From: Candidatus Competibacteraceae bacterium
Lineage (GTDB): Bacteria > Pseudomonadota > Gammaproteobacteria > Competibacterales > Competibacteraceae
DNA length: 64,000 bases
NCBI GenBank assembly: GCA_003989085.1
Contig: RXIV01000002.1
Span: forward strand, 1-64,000
Reading direction: 5' to 3'
Position 1 is the stretch's first letter, and every line of letters begins with the position of its first letter. Position numbers and translations under genes: made by a program. The notes under the pieces were generated by a model. It worked only from the letters and a program-made list of their open reading frames with translations, was not told the DNA's origin and did no database searches. Below are positions 34,683-46,286 of the stretch, piece by piece.

Positions 34683-37600
34683 ATGACCCGTAAGGATCAC
34701 CGTGCCGACCCCGCCGTCCCTTCAGCAAGTTCAACGCCGGGCCTGCGCCAGCAGGCTGAAGCCATCCTCCAGAAACAAGCTGCGCAGTCGCCAGAAGCCG
34801 AGTTGTTTTTGTCGCCCGAGGAAACCCGGCGGGCCCTCCATGATCTGCGGGTGCATCAGATCGAGCTGGAGATGCAGAACGAGGAACTGCGCCGGGCGTG
34901 GGTAGAACTGGACGCCCAGCGGGCGCGCTATTTCGACCTGTATGACCTGGCCCCGGTGGGTTACTGCACCTTGAGCGAGTCGGGGCTGATCCTGGAAGCC
35001 AATCTCACCGCTTCTACCCTGTTGGGCATGACCCGGGCCGTGCTCATCAACCAGCGGATCGCTCGGTTCATCGTCAAGGAAGATCAGGACATCTACTACC
35101 AGCACCGCAAACAGCTCTTTGAAAGCGGTGCGCCGCAAGCCTGTGAGCTGCGGATGGCGTCTCAGGATGGCGCAGTCTTCTGGGCGCATCTGGAAGCGAC
35201 TGCTGCGCTGGATGAAGGTGGCCAGCCGATCTGTCGCATCGTGTTGAACGACATCACCGCCTGCAAGCAGTTGGCAGTGGCCCAGAAAGATGCGCTGGAT
35301 CGGCTTCAGCAGATTGCCTGTCGGGTTCCGGGGATGGTCTACCAGTATCGGTTGCACCCCGATGGCCGTGTCTGCCTCCCCTTCGCCAGTGAAGCGATTC
35401 GTGAGATTTACCGTGTCAGCCCGGAGGAAGTCCGCGAGGATGCGTCCAAAATCTTCGCCATTCTTCACCCGGATGACCGTGACCGCGTACTCGCTTCCGT
35501 CCAGCAGTCAGCGCAAAACCTGACCCCGTGGCAGTACGAATATCGAGTCCAGTTTGCTGATGGTACGGTGCGCTGGCTGCTCGGCAACGCGATGCCACAA
35601 CGGGAAAATGACGGTTCCACGCTCTGGCACGGCTTCATCACCGACATCACCGAACGCAAGCAAACCGAACAAAAACTTCAACTCGCCGCCAGCGTCTTCC
35701 ATTATGCCCGCGAAGGCATTTTGATCACTACCGCCGACGCGACGATTCTTGAAGTCAATGACGCCTTCACCCGGATCACGGGCTACCCCCGTAATGAAGT
35801 CATTGGGCAAAACCCGCGCCTGCTCAGCTCCGGCCTTCATGAAAAGGAGTTCTTCGTGGCTCTGTGGCGCGACCTGATCGAGAAGGGCCACTGGTACGGC
35901 GAAATCTGGAACCGGCGCAAAGATGGCGCGATATACGCTGAAATGCTCACCATCAGCGCGGTGTGCGATGCCCAGGCTCACATTCAGCATTATGTGGCGC
36001 TGTTTTCCGACATCACCGTCTTCAAGGAACACGAACGGCAGCTCGAACATATCGCCCACTACGACGCGCTGACCACACTGCCCAACCGGGTGCTGCTCAC
36101 CGACCGCTTGCAACAGGCGATGATGCAGGCCCAGCGGCGTGGTCAGCCGGTGGCGGTGGGCCTGCTCGACCTGGATAGTTTCAAGCCTATCAACGACCGC
36201 TACGGGCACGAAGCCGGCGATCATTTATTGAGGACGGTGGCGGTCCGCATGAAGCAGTCCCTGCGTGACGGCGACACCTTGGCTCGCTTGGGTGGTGACG
36301 AATTCGTCGCAGTGCTGCCCGATCTGGCCGACATCAAAGCCAGTGTGCCGATGCTTACCCGTCTGCTCGCCGCTGCTGCTGAGCCGGTGGATATGGACGG
36401 TCTCCTCCTCCAGGTGTCGGCCAGTCTCGGCGTGACCTTCTACCCGCAGGCCGCCGAAATAGACGCGGATCAACTGCTGCGTCAGGCCGACCAGGCCATG
36501 TATCAGGCCAAGCTGGCCGGACGGAATCGTTACCACGTCTTCGATACTGAACAGGATCGAAGCGTCCGCACGATCCATGAAACGCTGGATCGGATCCGCT
36601 TCGCCCTGACCCAGTGCGAATTTGTGCTGTATTACCAGCCCAAGGTCAACATGCATACTGGAACGGTGATCGGCGCCGAGGCGCTGATTCGCTGGCAACA
36701 CCCGGAAAAAGGACTGTTGCCGCCGGCGGCGTTCCTGCCGGTGATCGAAGATCATCCCCTGGCGGTCGAAATCGGTGATTGGGTGATCGATACCGCTTTG
36801 ACCCAGATTGAACGCTGGCAGGCGGCGGGATTGACCTTGCCGGTGAGCGTCAATATCGGCGCTCGCCAGTTGCAGCAGCAGAATTTCATTGAACGCCTGC
36901 GCGTCCATCTGGCGGCGCACCCGTCGGTACCGTCGTCCAGCCTCGAACTGGAGGTACTGGAAACCAGCGCACTGGAAGACCTGACCCACGTCTCCCAGGT
37001 CATCGCCGTCTGCCGCGAAATGGGGGTGCGGTTTGCCCTGGATGACTTTGGCACCGGCTATTCCTCGCTGACCTACCTGAAACGGCTGGCGGTCACCCAG
37101 CTCAAAATCGACCAGAGCTTTGTGCGCGATATGCTCGATGCCCCGGAAGATCTGGCCATTTTGGAGGGGGTGATTAGTTTGGCCGCCGCTTTTCGCCGCC
37201 AGGTTATTGCCGAAGGAGTGGAAACCGTGGCGCACGGGGAGCTGCTGCTCCAGCTCGGTTGCGAACTGGCCCAAGGCTATGGTATTGCCCACCCCATGCC
37301 TGCCGCTGACCTCCCCGGCTGGTTAGTATCCTGGCGTCCGGACCCACGTTGGGCGGATCGGTCTGCTGTGCGTCGCGATGATTTACCGATCCTGTTTGCC
37401 GGCGTCGAACACCGCGCCTGGGTGACAGCCTTTGAGGCATTCCTCAAGGGTACGCGGGGAGTCCCGCCGCGCGATCACCACTCATGCCGGTTCGGCGAGT
37501 GGCTGGAAGCTGAGGGTCTGACCGGTCGGAGTACGCAACCCGCCCTGCGGGTCATCGCCGCCTTGCATCAACAGGTGCATGCGCTGGCGGAGGAACTGCT

Positions 37601-37718
37601 GGAACTCCAGGTCCAAGGACGAAACCCGGAGGCGCAGGCCAGGCTGGGCGAACTCTACGCGCTGCGGGATCAGTTGCAGGAGCATCTGGCGGGGTTGCTT
37701 CGGGAACGCGGGGGTTGA
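34683..37718 (+). CDS. PAS-GGDEF-EAL-CZB diguanylate cyclase/phosphodiesterase
   Basis: 1011-residue cyclic-di-GMP enzyme. Three PAS regions occupy about residues 75-450 (DLYDLAPVGYCTLSE; VPGMVYQYRLHPDG; REGILITTADATILEVNDAF). The GGDEF domain (about 454-620) has an intact RLGGDEFVAVL active site. The EAL domain (about 635-880) has AEALIRWQHPEKG and DDFGTGYSSL, both intact. The C-terminal CZB zinc-binding domain (about 913-1005) has HHSCRFGEWL followed by two spaced histidines (LHQQVHAL). An N-terminal QIELEMQNEELRRAW helix resembles a linker. Both output activities may be real, with zinc or redox control through CZB inferred. GGAG sits 7 bases before the ATG. Confidence 0.9.
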   Translation: MTRKDHRADPAVPSASSTPGLRQQAEAILQKQAAQSPEAELFLSPEETRRALHDLRVHQIELEMQNEELRRAWVELDAQRARYFDLYDLAPVGYCTLSESGLILEANLTASTLLGMTRAVLINQRIARFIVKEDQDIYYQHRKQLFESGAPQACELRMASQDGAVFWAHLEATAALDEGGQPICRIVLNDITACKQLAVAQKDALDRLQQIACRVPGMVYQYRLHPDGRVCLPFASEAIREIYRVSPEEVREDASKIFAILHPDDRDRVLASVQQSAQNLTPWQYEYRVQFADGTVRWLLGNAMPQRENDGSTLWHGFITDITERKQTEQKLQLAASVFHYAREGILITTADATILEVNDAFTRITGYPRNEVIGQNPRLLSSGLHEKEFFVALWRDLIEKGHWYGEIWNRRKDGAIYAEMLTISAVCDAQAHIQHYVALFSDITVFKEHERQLEHIAHYDALTTLPNRVLLTDRLQQAMMQAQRRGQPVAVGLLDLDSFKPINDRYGHEAGDHLLRTVAVRMKQSLRDGDTLARLGGDEFVAVLPDLADIKASVPMLTRLLAAAAEPVDMDGLLLQVSASLGVTFYPQAAEIDADQLLRQADQAMYQAKLAGRNRYHVFDTEQDRSVRTIHETLDRIRFALTQCEFVLYYQPKVNMHTGTVIGAEALIRWQHPEKGLLPPAAFLPVIEDHPLAVEIGDWVIDTALTQIERWQAAGLTLPVSVNIGARQLQQQNFIERLRVHLAAHPSVPSSSLELEVLETSALEDLTHVSQVIAVCREMGVRFALDDFGTGYSSLTYLKRLAVTQLKIDQSFVRDMLDAPEDLAILEGVISLAAAFRRQVIAEGVETVAHGELLLQLGCELAQGYGIAHPMPAADLPGWLVSWRPDPRWADRSAVRRDDLPILFAGVEHRAWVTAFEAFLKGTRGVPPRDHHSCRFGEWLEAEGLTGRSTQPALRVIAALHQQVHALAEELLELQVQGRNPEAQARLGELYALRDQLQEHLAGLLRERGG

Positions 37719-37778
37719 AGCCGGTAACGAGATGGTGAAGACCAGCATCGGTGATGATCCACCACCTGATCCACGCCC

Positions 37779-37810
37779 AAAAACAAAAAGCCCTGCATCG
37801 CTGCAAGGCT
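37779..37810 (-). terminator. terminator of tRNA-Asn
   Basis: On the minus strand AGCCTTGCA pairs with TGCAGGGCT (one G-T) around GCGA, then TTTTTGTTTTT. It begins 10 bases after the tRNA 3' end. Confidence 0.85.
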
Positions 37811-37820
37811 TCGATTTTTA

Positions 37821-37896
37821 TGGCTCCCCAGCGCGGACTCGAACCACGGACAAGGTGATTAACAGTCACCTGCTCTACCAACTGAGCTACTGGGGA
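37821..37896 (-). tRNA. tRNA-Asn (anticodon GTT)
   Basis: Complete 76-base cloverleaf with encoded CCA. Acceptor stem TCCCCAG/CTGGGGA with discriminator G; anticodon stem GGTGA/TCACC around CTGTTAA (anticodon GTT); T arm GTGG-TTCGAGTC-CGC. Transcribed alone, followed by a terminator. Confidence 0.96.
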
Positions 37897-37998
37897 GTAG
37901 TGTTTGAACGGAAAATTCTATTCAACCGGCAGGCTGCCTGTCAAGCATTGTGTTTCTCAGCAGAAAATCTGCTGTTGCCTTGTTCAGGGTGGTTGCCG

Positions 37999-38298
37999 TC
38001 AGGCCAGCGCCAGTTGCCCTTGAACCAGTGGTTGCCCATCATCATCCCGTCGGCACTCGAACCGGATCCGGCCAGGGCCTGCTTCGATGAACCGGATTGT
38101 AAACCCCTGCTGTGGATACAGTGGCGTCAGAAATTTTGCCGTCGGTATTCCCGTCAGTCGTTCGTCCGGTTTCCAGTCCATCAGCGCCTGAATCACCCGA
38201 TCGAGAATGACCACACCCGGCACCACTGGATGGCCGGGAAAGTGGCCGGCCAGCGCCGGATGGTCGGCAGGGATCATGCTACGGGTTTCAGTGGACAT
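37999..38298 (-). CDS. hot-dog fold 3-hydroxyacyl-ACP dehydratase-like protein (ApeI/FabZ type)
   Basis: 99-residue hot-dog protein, shorter than FabZ (about 150). The N-terminal part carries the catalytic motif GHFPGHPVVPGVVILDRVIQ with His19 as the likely base, and KFLTPLYPQQGFTIRF matches the next strand. This compact form is typical of the ApeI dehydratase in aryl-polyene and related clusters. Start ATG at 38298 chosen for the MIPADHPALAGHFPG context; it overlaps the upstream AMP-ligase by 11 bases, so they are co-translated. No polyene ketosynthases or carrier proteins are in the window, so the product is unknown. Confidence 0.78.
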   Translation of the reverse strand: MSTETRSMIPADHPALAGHFPGHPVVPGVVILDRVIQALMDWKPDERLTGIPTAKFLTPLYPQQGFTIRFIEAGPGRIRFECRRDDDGQPLVQGQLALA

Positions 38299-39595
38299 CG
38301 GCGACCGGATGGCGTTGGCTAATGAGCAGTAGCAGACTTTCTCGCGTGATCTTGCCGGTCTCGGTGCGCGGCAGCGCCGCAACCTTGATCAATGGCCGAG
38401 GCAGAAAGACTGGATCAAGGCGTTCGGCCAGCGCGGTCAGTAGTTGCCGCTCGCTGAGTGTCGGGGCGACGACCAGCGCCGTGAGCCGATCAACCCCACT
38501 CCCGGTCTCCGCCGGCATAAGGAATATGCCTTCGATGACGCCGGCAATCCCATTGATCTGGTGGTTGAGGTAAGCCAGTGAACTGCGCTTGCCAGCGATG
38601 TTAATCAGGTCTTCACCCCGGCCCAGCAGCCGGAATTCGGTCGCGCTGCACGCTTCCACCACATCGCCAAGCACCACTGGCTCTGGCAGGTGCGCCCCGG
38701 ACAACCGGCCCTCGTGGAGTTCAAAGCCGTCATACAGCCGCCAGCGGTCGCCCTCCAGAGTGCGGCGACTGGCAACGGAGCCAGCTTCGGTACAACCGTA
38801 GATTTCCAGCACCGGCGCGTTGAATGCTGCTTCCGCCTGCGCCGCCAGCTCCGGAGACAGCGGCGCGGTGGCCGAAATCAGAAAAGCGGTGGCCGGCCAG
38901 TGCAATCCTGCCTTGACGCAGGCGTGCAAATGAACCGGGGTAGTGACTAGAACGCGCTGCTCCGGCGCTTCTCGCAGAGCGATCCGCACATCATCGGGAA
39001 AAAAGGGTCGACCGGCGTGAACGCTGACGCCGCTGACCAGCGGCGCCATAATCGAAGTTTCCAGACCATACATATGCTGGGGCGGCACAGTTGCCACGAT
39101 AGTCATGTCTGAGTTAAAACCAAAGCGTTGCCGCGCTTGCTCTGCCCCGTTGACCAACTCGCCCCAGCGTTTGGGATTGGGTTTGGCATGGCCGGTGCTA
39201 CCAGAGGTGAAGGCAATCGCCACGGTCTGATCCGCCAGGAGATCGGGAATCGGCAGCGGTGGGTCGGTTGCCACCGCCAGCCAGACGGCGAGATGCTCAT
39301 CCGTAATAGTCCGGCTATCGGGATAGTCTTTAGCAAGTTGCTGCAAGTGTTGGCGGGCGCGGCTGGACGGCAACAGGCTGATTTGGCGGTTGACGCCGAC
39401 CGCTGCGAAGGCCACCAGGAACCGATAGCGATCCTCGCACAGGTTGAAAACGAACTGCGCCGACGGCAGTTGGCAGGCGACGCGGGCGACATCTCCCAGA
39501 AAAGTTGCGCGGCTGACCGGTTGGCCGCGCTGCCAGGCTATCGGCGCATCGAGAGGGACAGTGGGCGACAACAGGGGCAGTTGAGTAGGCATCAT
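38288..39595 (-). CDS. AMP-dependent acyl/aryl-CoA (or ACP) ligase
   Basis: 435-residue member of the ANL superfamily, rather short. The ATP loop is FTSGSTGHAKPNPK, an unusual substitution after the canonical TSGSTG, and GCTEAGSVASRR replaces the usual YGxTE. GRGEDLINIAGKR and the C-terminal lysine motif RTETGKITR (catalytic Lys) are present, so adenylation should be possible. Paired and overlapping with the hot-dog dehydratase, as in aryl-polyene loci (ApeH-like), but without the rest of that cluster. Start at 39595 is one of two adjacent ATGs; no clear ribosome site is visible. Confidence 0.78.
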   Translation of the reverse strand: MMPTQLPLLSPTVPLDAPIAWQRGQPVSRATFLGDVARVACQLPSAQFVFNLCEDRYRFLVAFAAVGVNRQISLLPSSRARQHLQQLAKDYPDSRTITDEHLAVWLAVATDPPLPIPDLLADQTVAIAFTSGSTGHAKPNPKRWGELVNGAEQARQRFGFNSDMTIVATVPPQHMYGLETSIMAPLVSGVSVHAGRPFFPDDVRIALREAPEQRVLVTTPVHLHACVKAGLHWPATAFLISATAPLSPELAAQAEAAFNAPVLEIYGCTEAGSVASRRTLEGDRWRLYDGFELHEGRLSGAHLPEPVVLGDVVEACSATEFRLLGRGEDLINIAGKRSSLAYLNHQINGIAGVIEGIFLMPAETGSGVDRLTALVVAPTLSERQLLTALAERLDPVFLPRPLIKVAALPRTETGKITRESLLLLISQRHPVADVH

Positions 39596-39749
39596 CAGGC
39601 AATAGCCAGGATTCAAGATCGTTAGTGAATATAGCAAAGTTCGCCATCGTCCTGGTTAGGACTTCTGACCGCGCTACGTTGGGTGAATCAATGGCTGTCC
39701 GCTCCTCTAAGGAGCAAGTTGTCTCTGTCCCTTCACTGGAAGCCACACC

Positions 39750-41834
39750 ATGTCTAAAGCTGAATCGCACTACGCGAACCTGCTCATTCACGAAAGCAGC
39801 CCCTATCTGCGCCAACATGCCCATAACCCGGTCAACTGGCAGCCGTGGGGCGAGGCAGCGTTGGAACAGGCTCGCCGAGAAGGCAAGCCGATTCTACTGT
39901 CCATCGGTTATTCGGCTTGCCACTGGTGCCATGTCATGGCGCATGAATCCTTTGAGGACGAAGCCACCGCCCAATTAATGAATGCGCTGTTCATCAATAT
40001 CAAGGTGGATCGTGAGGAGCGTCCCGATCTCGACAAAATTTACCAGGCTGCCTTTCAACTGCTGCACCGCCGCTCCGGTGGCTGGCCGTTGACGATGTTT
40101 CTGACCCACGACGATCAGATGCCTTTCGTCGGCGGCACCTATTTCCCGAACACGCCCCGCTATGGAATGCCGGCGTTTAGCGAAGTCCTGCAACGGGTCA
40201 GCGACCATTACCGCCAGCATCAGCTTGACATTCGCCAACAAAATCAGGCCTTGCTGGAGGCGCTCCGTGCTGAAGAAGCGCCCGCGCCTGCCGCCGGCCC
40301 GATCGGATTAACTGCTGCGCTGTTGCAACGGGCTTGCGATCAACTACTGCACAACTTTGATCCAGTTCAGGGCGGTTTTGGCGGTGCGCCAAAATTCCCG
40401 CACCCCACCGGTCTGGATCGGCTGCTGCGGCGCGGGGCGGGTGGTAGTCAACAGGGCGCTCCGGATCGTGGGGCGGAACACGCCGCGCTGTTTACCCTGC
40501 GTAAAATGGCGATGAGTGGACTTTACGATCAGCTGGGTGGCGGCTTCTGCCGCTACTCGGTGGATGCCGAGTGGCAGATTCCGCACTTTGAAAAGATGTT
40601 GTATGACAACGGCCCACTGTTGGCGCTTTACGCCCAGGCCTGGCAGGTCACTGGCGATCCGTTGTTCCGCGCTATTGCCGAGGCAACCGGTGACTGGGTG
40701 ATACGCGAGATGCAGGCTCCAACCGGTGGCTATTACGCTACCTGGGATGCCGATTCCGAGGGCGAGGAGGGTCGGTTTTACCTGTGGACGCCCGATCAGG
40801 TGCGGGCATTGCTGGATGCCGATGAATACGCTGCTTGTTCCGTCCATTATGGTTTGGATCAACCGCCTAATTTTGAAAACCACGCCTGGCATTTGCGGGT
40901 CGTGGTTGAATTGCCGGAACTGGCGAAGCGGTTGAACACGGATCCGGCTCTGCTTGCCATTCGGCTCGATTCCGCCCGACGCAAATTATTCGCCGCTCGT
41001 TCGCAGCGGATTTGGCCGGGCCGCGACGAGAAAATTCTGACTGCTTGGAATGGGCTGATGATCCGGGGGATGGCGCTGGCCGCCCGGCATCTGGATCGCG
41101 CCGATTTTGCGACCTCGGCGGAACGCGCCCTTGATTTCATCCGCGCCCAACTCTGGCGGGACGGGCGGCTGATCGCGGCGCATAAGGACGGGCAAAGCCG
41201 CTTTAACGGTACTTTGGATGACTATGCTTTGTTGATCGACGGCATTCTGGAATTGCTGCAATGCCGCTGGCGGGATGGCGATCTGGACTTGGCCCTGACC
41301 CTGGCTGATGTATTGCTGGAGCGGTTTGTGGATCGCGCCGGGGGCGGTTTCTACTTCACTGCTGACGACCATGAGCGGCTGATCCAGCGGCCCAAACCGG
41401 CCCATGATGACGCGCTGCCGTCGGGCAATGGCATCGCCGCGCAAGTGCTGTTAAAACTCGGCCACCTACTCGGACGGATGGATTATCTGGACGCGGCGGA
41501 ACGAACCTTGCGCTGGGCCGAGCCAACGGTCAGACAGATTCCCACCGCCTGCAACGCGCTGTTGACCGCCCTGGAGGCGTTTCTGGAACCGGCGCAGATC
41601 GTTGTGCTGCGCGGCGGCGATTCAGAAATACTGACCGACTGGCGGAAGCGCTGCGCGACGCCCTATGCGCCGCGTCGGATGACGCTGGCGATTCCCACTG
41701 CTGCCGTTCTGCCGGCAGGGTTATTGACTGAGCGGGAGGCGGGGTTTGCTCCGGTAACTGCCTATGTATGCAGCGGGACGCAATGCTTGGCGCCGATGAC
41801 CACTTTGGTCGATCTGGAACGCGAACTGGCCTGA
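39750..41834 (+). CDS. thioredoxin domain-containing protein, YyaL/DUF255 family
   Basis: 694-residue cytosolic protein of the YyaL (spermatogenesis-associated 20) family. The N-terminal thioredoxin-like domain (about residues 5-165) contains [15 protein letters not shown] (CxxC) and [13 protein letters not shown]; the rest is a six-hairpin (alpha/alpha) barrel like glycan epimerases, with [20 protein letters not shown] and [14 protein letters not shown]. The function is not established; isomerase or redox roles have been suggested for the family. The length is normal. A 21-base run of weak spacing upstream shows no promoter I trust. Confidence 0.88.
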   Translation: MSKAESHYANLLIHESSPYLRQHAHNPVNWQPWGEAALEQARREGKPILLSIGYSACHWCHVMAHESFEDEATAQLMNALFINIKVDREERPDLDKIYQAAFQLLHRRSGGWPLTMFLTHDDQMPFVGGTYFPNTPRYGMPAFSEVLQRVSDHYRQHQLDIRQQNQALLEALRAEEAPAPAAGPIGLTAALLQRACDQLLHNFDPVQGGFGGAPKFPHPTGLDRLLRRGAGGSQQGAPDRGAEHAALFTLRKMAMSGLYDQLGGGFCRYSVDAEWQIPHFEKMLYDNGPLLALYAQAWQVTGDPLFRAIAEATGDWVIREMQAPTGGYYATWDADSEGEEGRFYLWTPDQVRALLDADEYAACSVHYGLDQPPNFENHAWHLRVVVELPELAKRLNTDPALLAIRLDSARRKLFAARSQRIWPGRDEKILTAWNGLMIRGMALAARHLDRADFATSAERALDFIRAQLWRDGRLIAAHKDGQSRFNGTLDDYALLIDGILELLQCRWRDGDLDLALTLADVLLERFVDRAGGGFYFTADDHERLIQRPKPAHDDALPSGNGIAAQVLLKLGHLLGRMDYLDAAERTLRWAEPTVRQIPTACNALLTALEAFLEPAQIVVLRGGDSEILTDWRKRCATPYAPRRMTLAIPTAAVLPAGLLTEREAGFAPVTAYVCSGTQCLAPMTTLVDLERELA

Positions 41835-41920
41835 GCTGTTCTGCGCCCACTAGCGGGCAAGGCCACAGAGCGCCCGCCCGGCCCTCAATTATGAGTTGAG
41901 CGGTTTGGTTGCTGCGCTTC

Positions 41921-41926
41921 TATAAT
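41921..41926 (+). promoter_or_regulatory. -10 box for the uncharacterised 42 kb gene
   Basis: A perfect TATAAT; TTGAGC lies 19 bases upstream as a rough -35. The predicted leader of about 80 bases includes a C-rich/G-rich stem (ACCCCCGG with CTCGGGGCT). Confidence 0.5.
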
Positions 41927-42013
41927 TGACAAAGGATCATCGCCTGAAAAACACCCCCGGTCTGCCAAGCTCGGGGCTAACTGATTTCCACATCCCGGAG
42001 AGGGTAGATAACC

Positions 42014-42778
42014 ATGACTGTCCATCTTTACTTCTCGCTGATCCCCGAAGCACTGATCGCCTCGATGCTCCCGCCGGAACAGTTTGGCCAGTACTACGCA
42101 ACTGGTCATAAATACAAGTCCAAGGGCCAGGCGATCTTTTTCGAGGTCGATCCGTCGTTCCGGCATGATTTCTTCAACATTGACGAAGGCATCAGCCGCT
42201 GCACTGCGCACCCGGACGGTACGCCCAAGAACTCGGTGTATATTTCGATTTACCGGGTGTTAGAACACATCCCGGTCAGTGCGTTGGGCAAGCTCTATCT
42301 CAGCACCGCCTACGGTCATACCCTCGGTCTCAGCCGGACTGACTCCGCGCCGCCCGATGCCTCGGGCCTGCACATGTACCAAGATTTGGCCCCGGTCAAC
42401 AGCCTGGTCGTCAGCACCCAGGGCCCCGCCGCCTACTACCAGGGCGTCACCAGTCAGCCGGCCAAGTTTATCCGCTTCCCCGGCCTGTGCTTCGTTGAAC
42501 TGGGGCTGGGCGCGCTGTCGACCGATCCTGAAAACGGCCCGGTCGGCGACCTGCCCTACTCGTTCATGCACCACCTGCGCGAGGCGCTGCTGGAAGTGAA
42601 TCCGAGTGACAAGCACACTAAGCTGGTGCATCGGGTCCACTCGCTGGAATTCCCGTATCGGATGATCAAGAGTGGATTCTATATGGGCAATGGCCCCGAT
42701 CTGGCCTTTTATCCGATGCCCTCGCATGATGCGCTGCGCCGCGAGCATAACAGTTGGTGGCGGTCAGCTAACCTGTAA
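42014..42778 (+). CDS. uncharacterised conserved-looking protein
   Basis: 254 residues; I do not recognise the family. No signal peptide, membrane segment or Cys-rich cluster is visible. It is rich in Tyr, Phe, His and Pro. Notable words are FGQYYATGHKYKSKGQAIFF, a DPSFRHDFFNIDEG stretch, GLHMYQDLAPVNSLVVSTQG, and a C-terminal GFYMGNGPDLAFYPMPSHD. Codon use matches its neighbours and the ribosome site is strong (CGGAGAGGG 8 bases before ATG). It has a private promoter-like -10 and a strong terminator, so it is a single-gene unit that is probably well expressed. The family is undetermined. Confidence 0.8.
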   Translation: MTVHLYFSLIPEALIASMLPPEQFGQYYATGHKYKSKGQAIFFEVDPSFRHDFFNIDEGISRCTAHPDGTPKNSVYISIYRVLEHIPVSALGKLYLSTAYGHTLGLSRTDSAPPDASGLHMYQDLAPVNSLVVSTQGPAAYYQGVTSQPAKFIRFPGLCFVELGLGALSTDPENGPVGDLPYSFMHHLREALLEVNPSDKHTKLVHRVHSLEFPYRMIKSGFYMGNGPDLAFYPMPSHDALRREHNSWWRSANL

Positions 42779-42802
42779 CACCCGTTGCCTGCGGAAAACA
42801 AC

Positions 42803-42847
42803 AAACCCGCTGCTGGGGTCTTTCGGCAGCGGGTTTACTGTTTTTTT
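42803..42847 (+). terminator. strong terminator after the 42 kb gene
   Basis: AAACCCGCTGC and GCAGCGGGTTT form a perfect 11-bp stem; a long T-run follows (42840-42847). It separates this unit from the convergent SIS isomerase gene. Confidence 0.93.
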
Positions 42848-42867
42848 AAGCCCCATGTCGAGAAAAG

Positions 42868-46230
<3,363 letters not shown>

Positions 46231-46286
46231 TTTATCGGTTCCCTTTAAGGGTTTCGGGTGTGGTCGCGCAGGCTGGGCCGCGCCGG

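Noticed and set aside
36225..37292. 355-residue minus-strand frame inside the GGDEF-EAL gene
   Set aside because: Antisense shadow of a long G+C-rich coding region with intact GGDEF and EAL motifs on the other strand.
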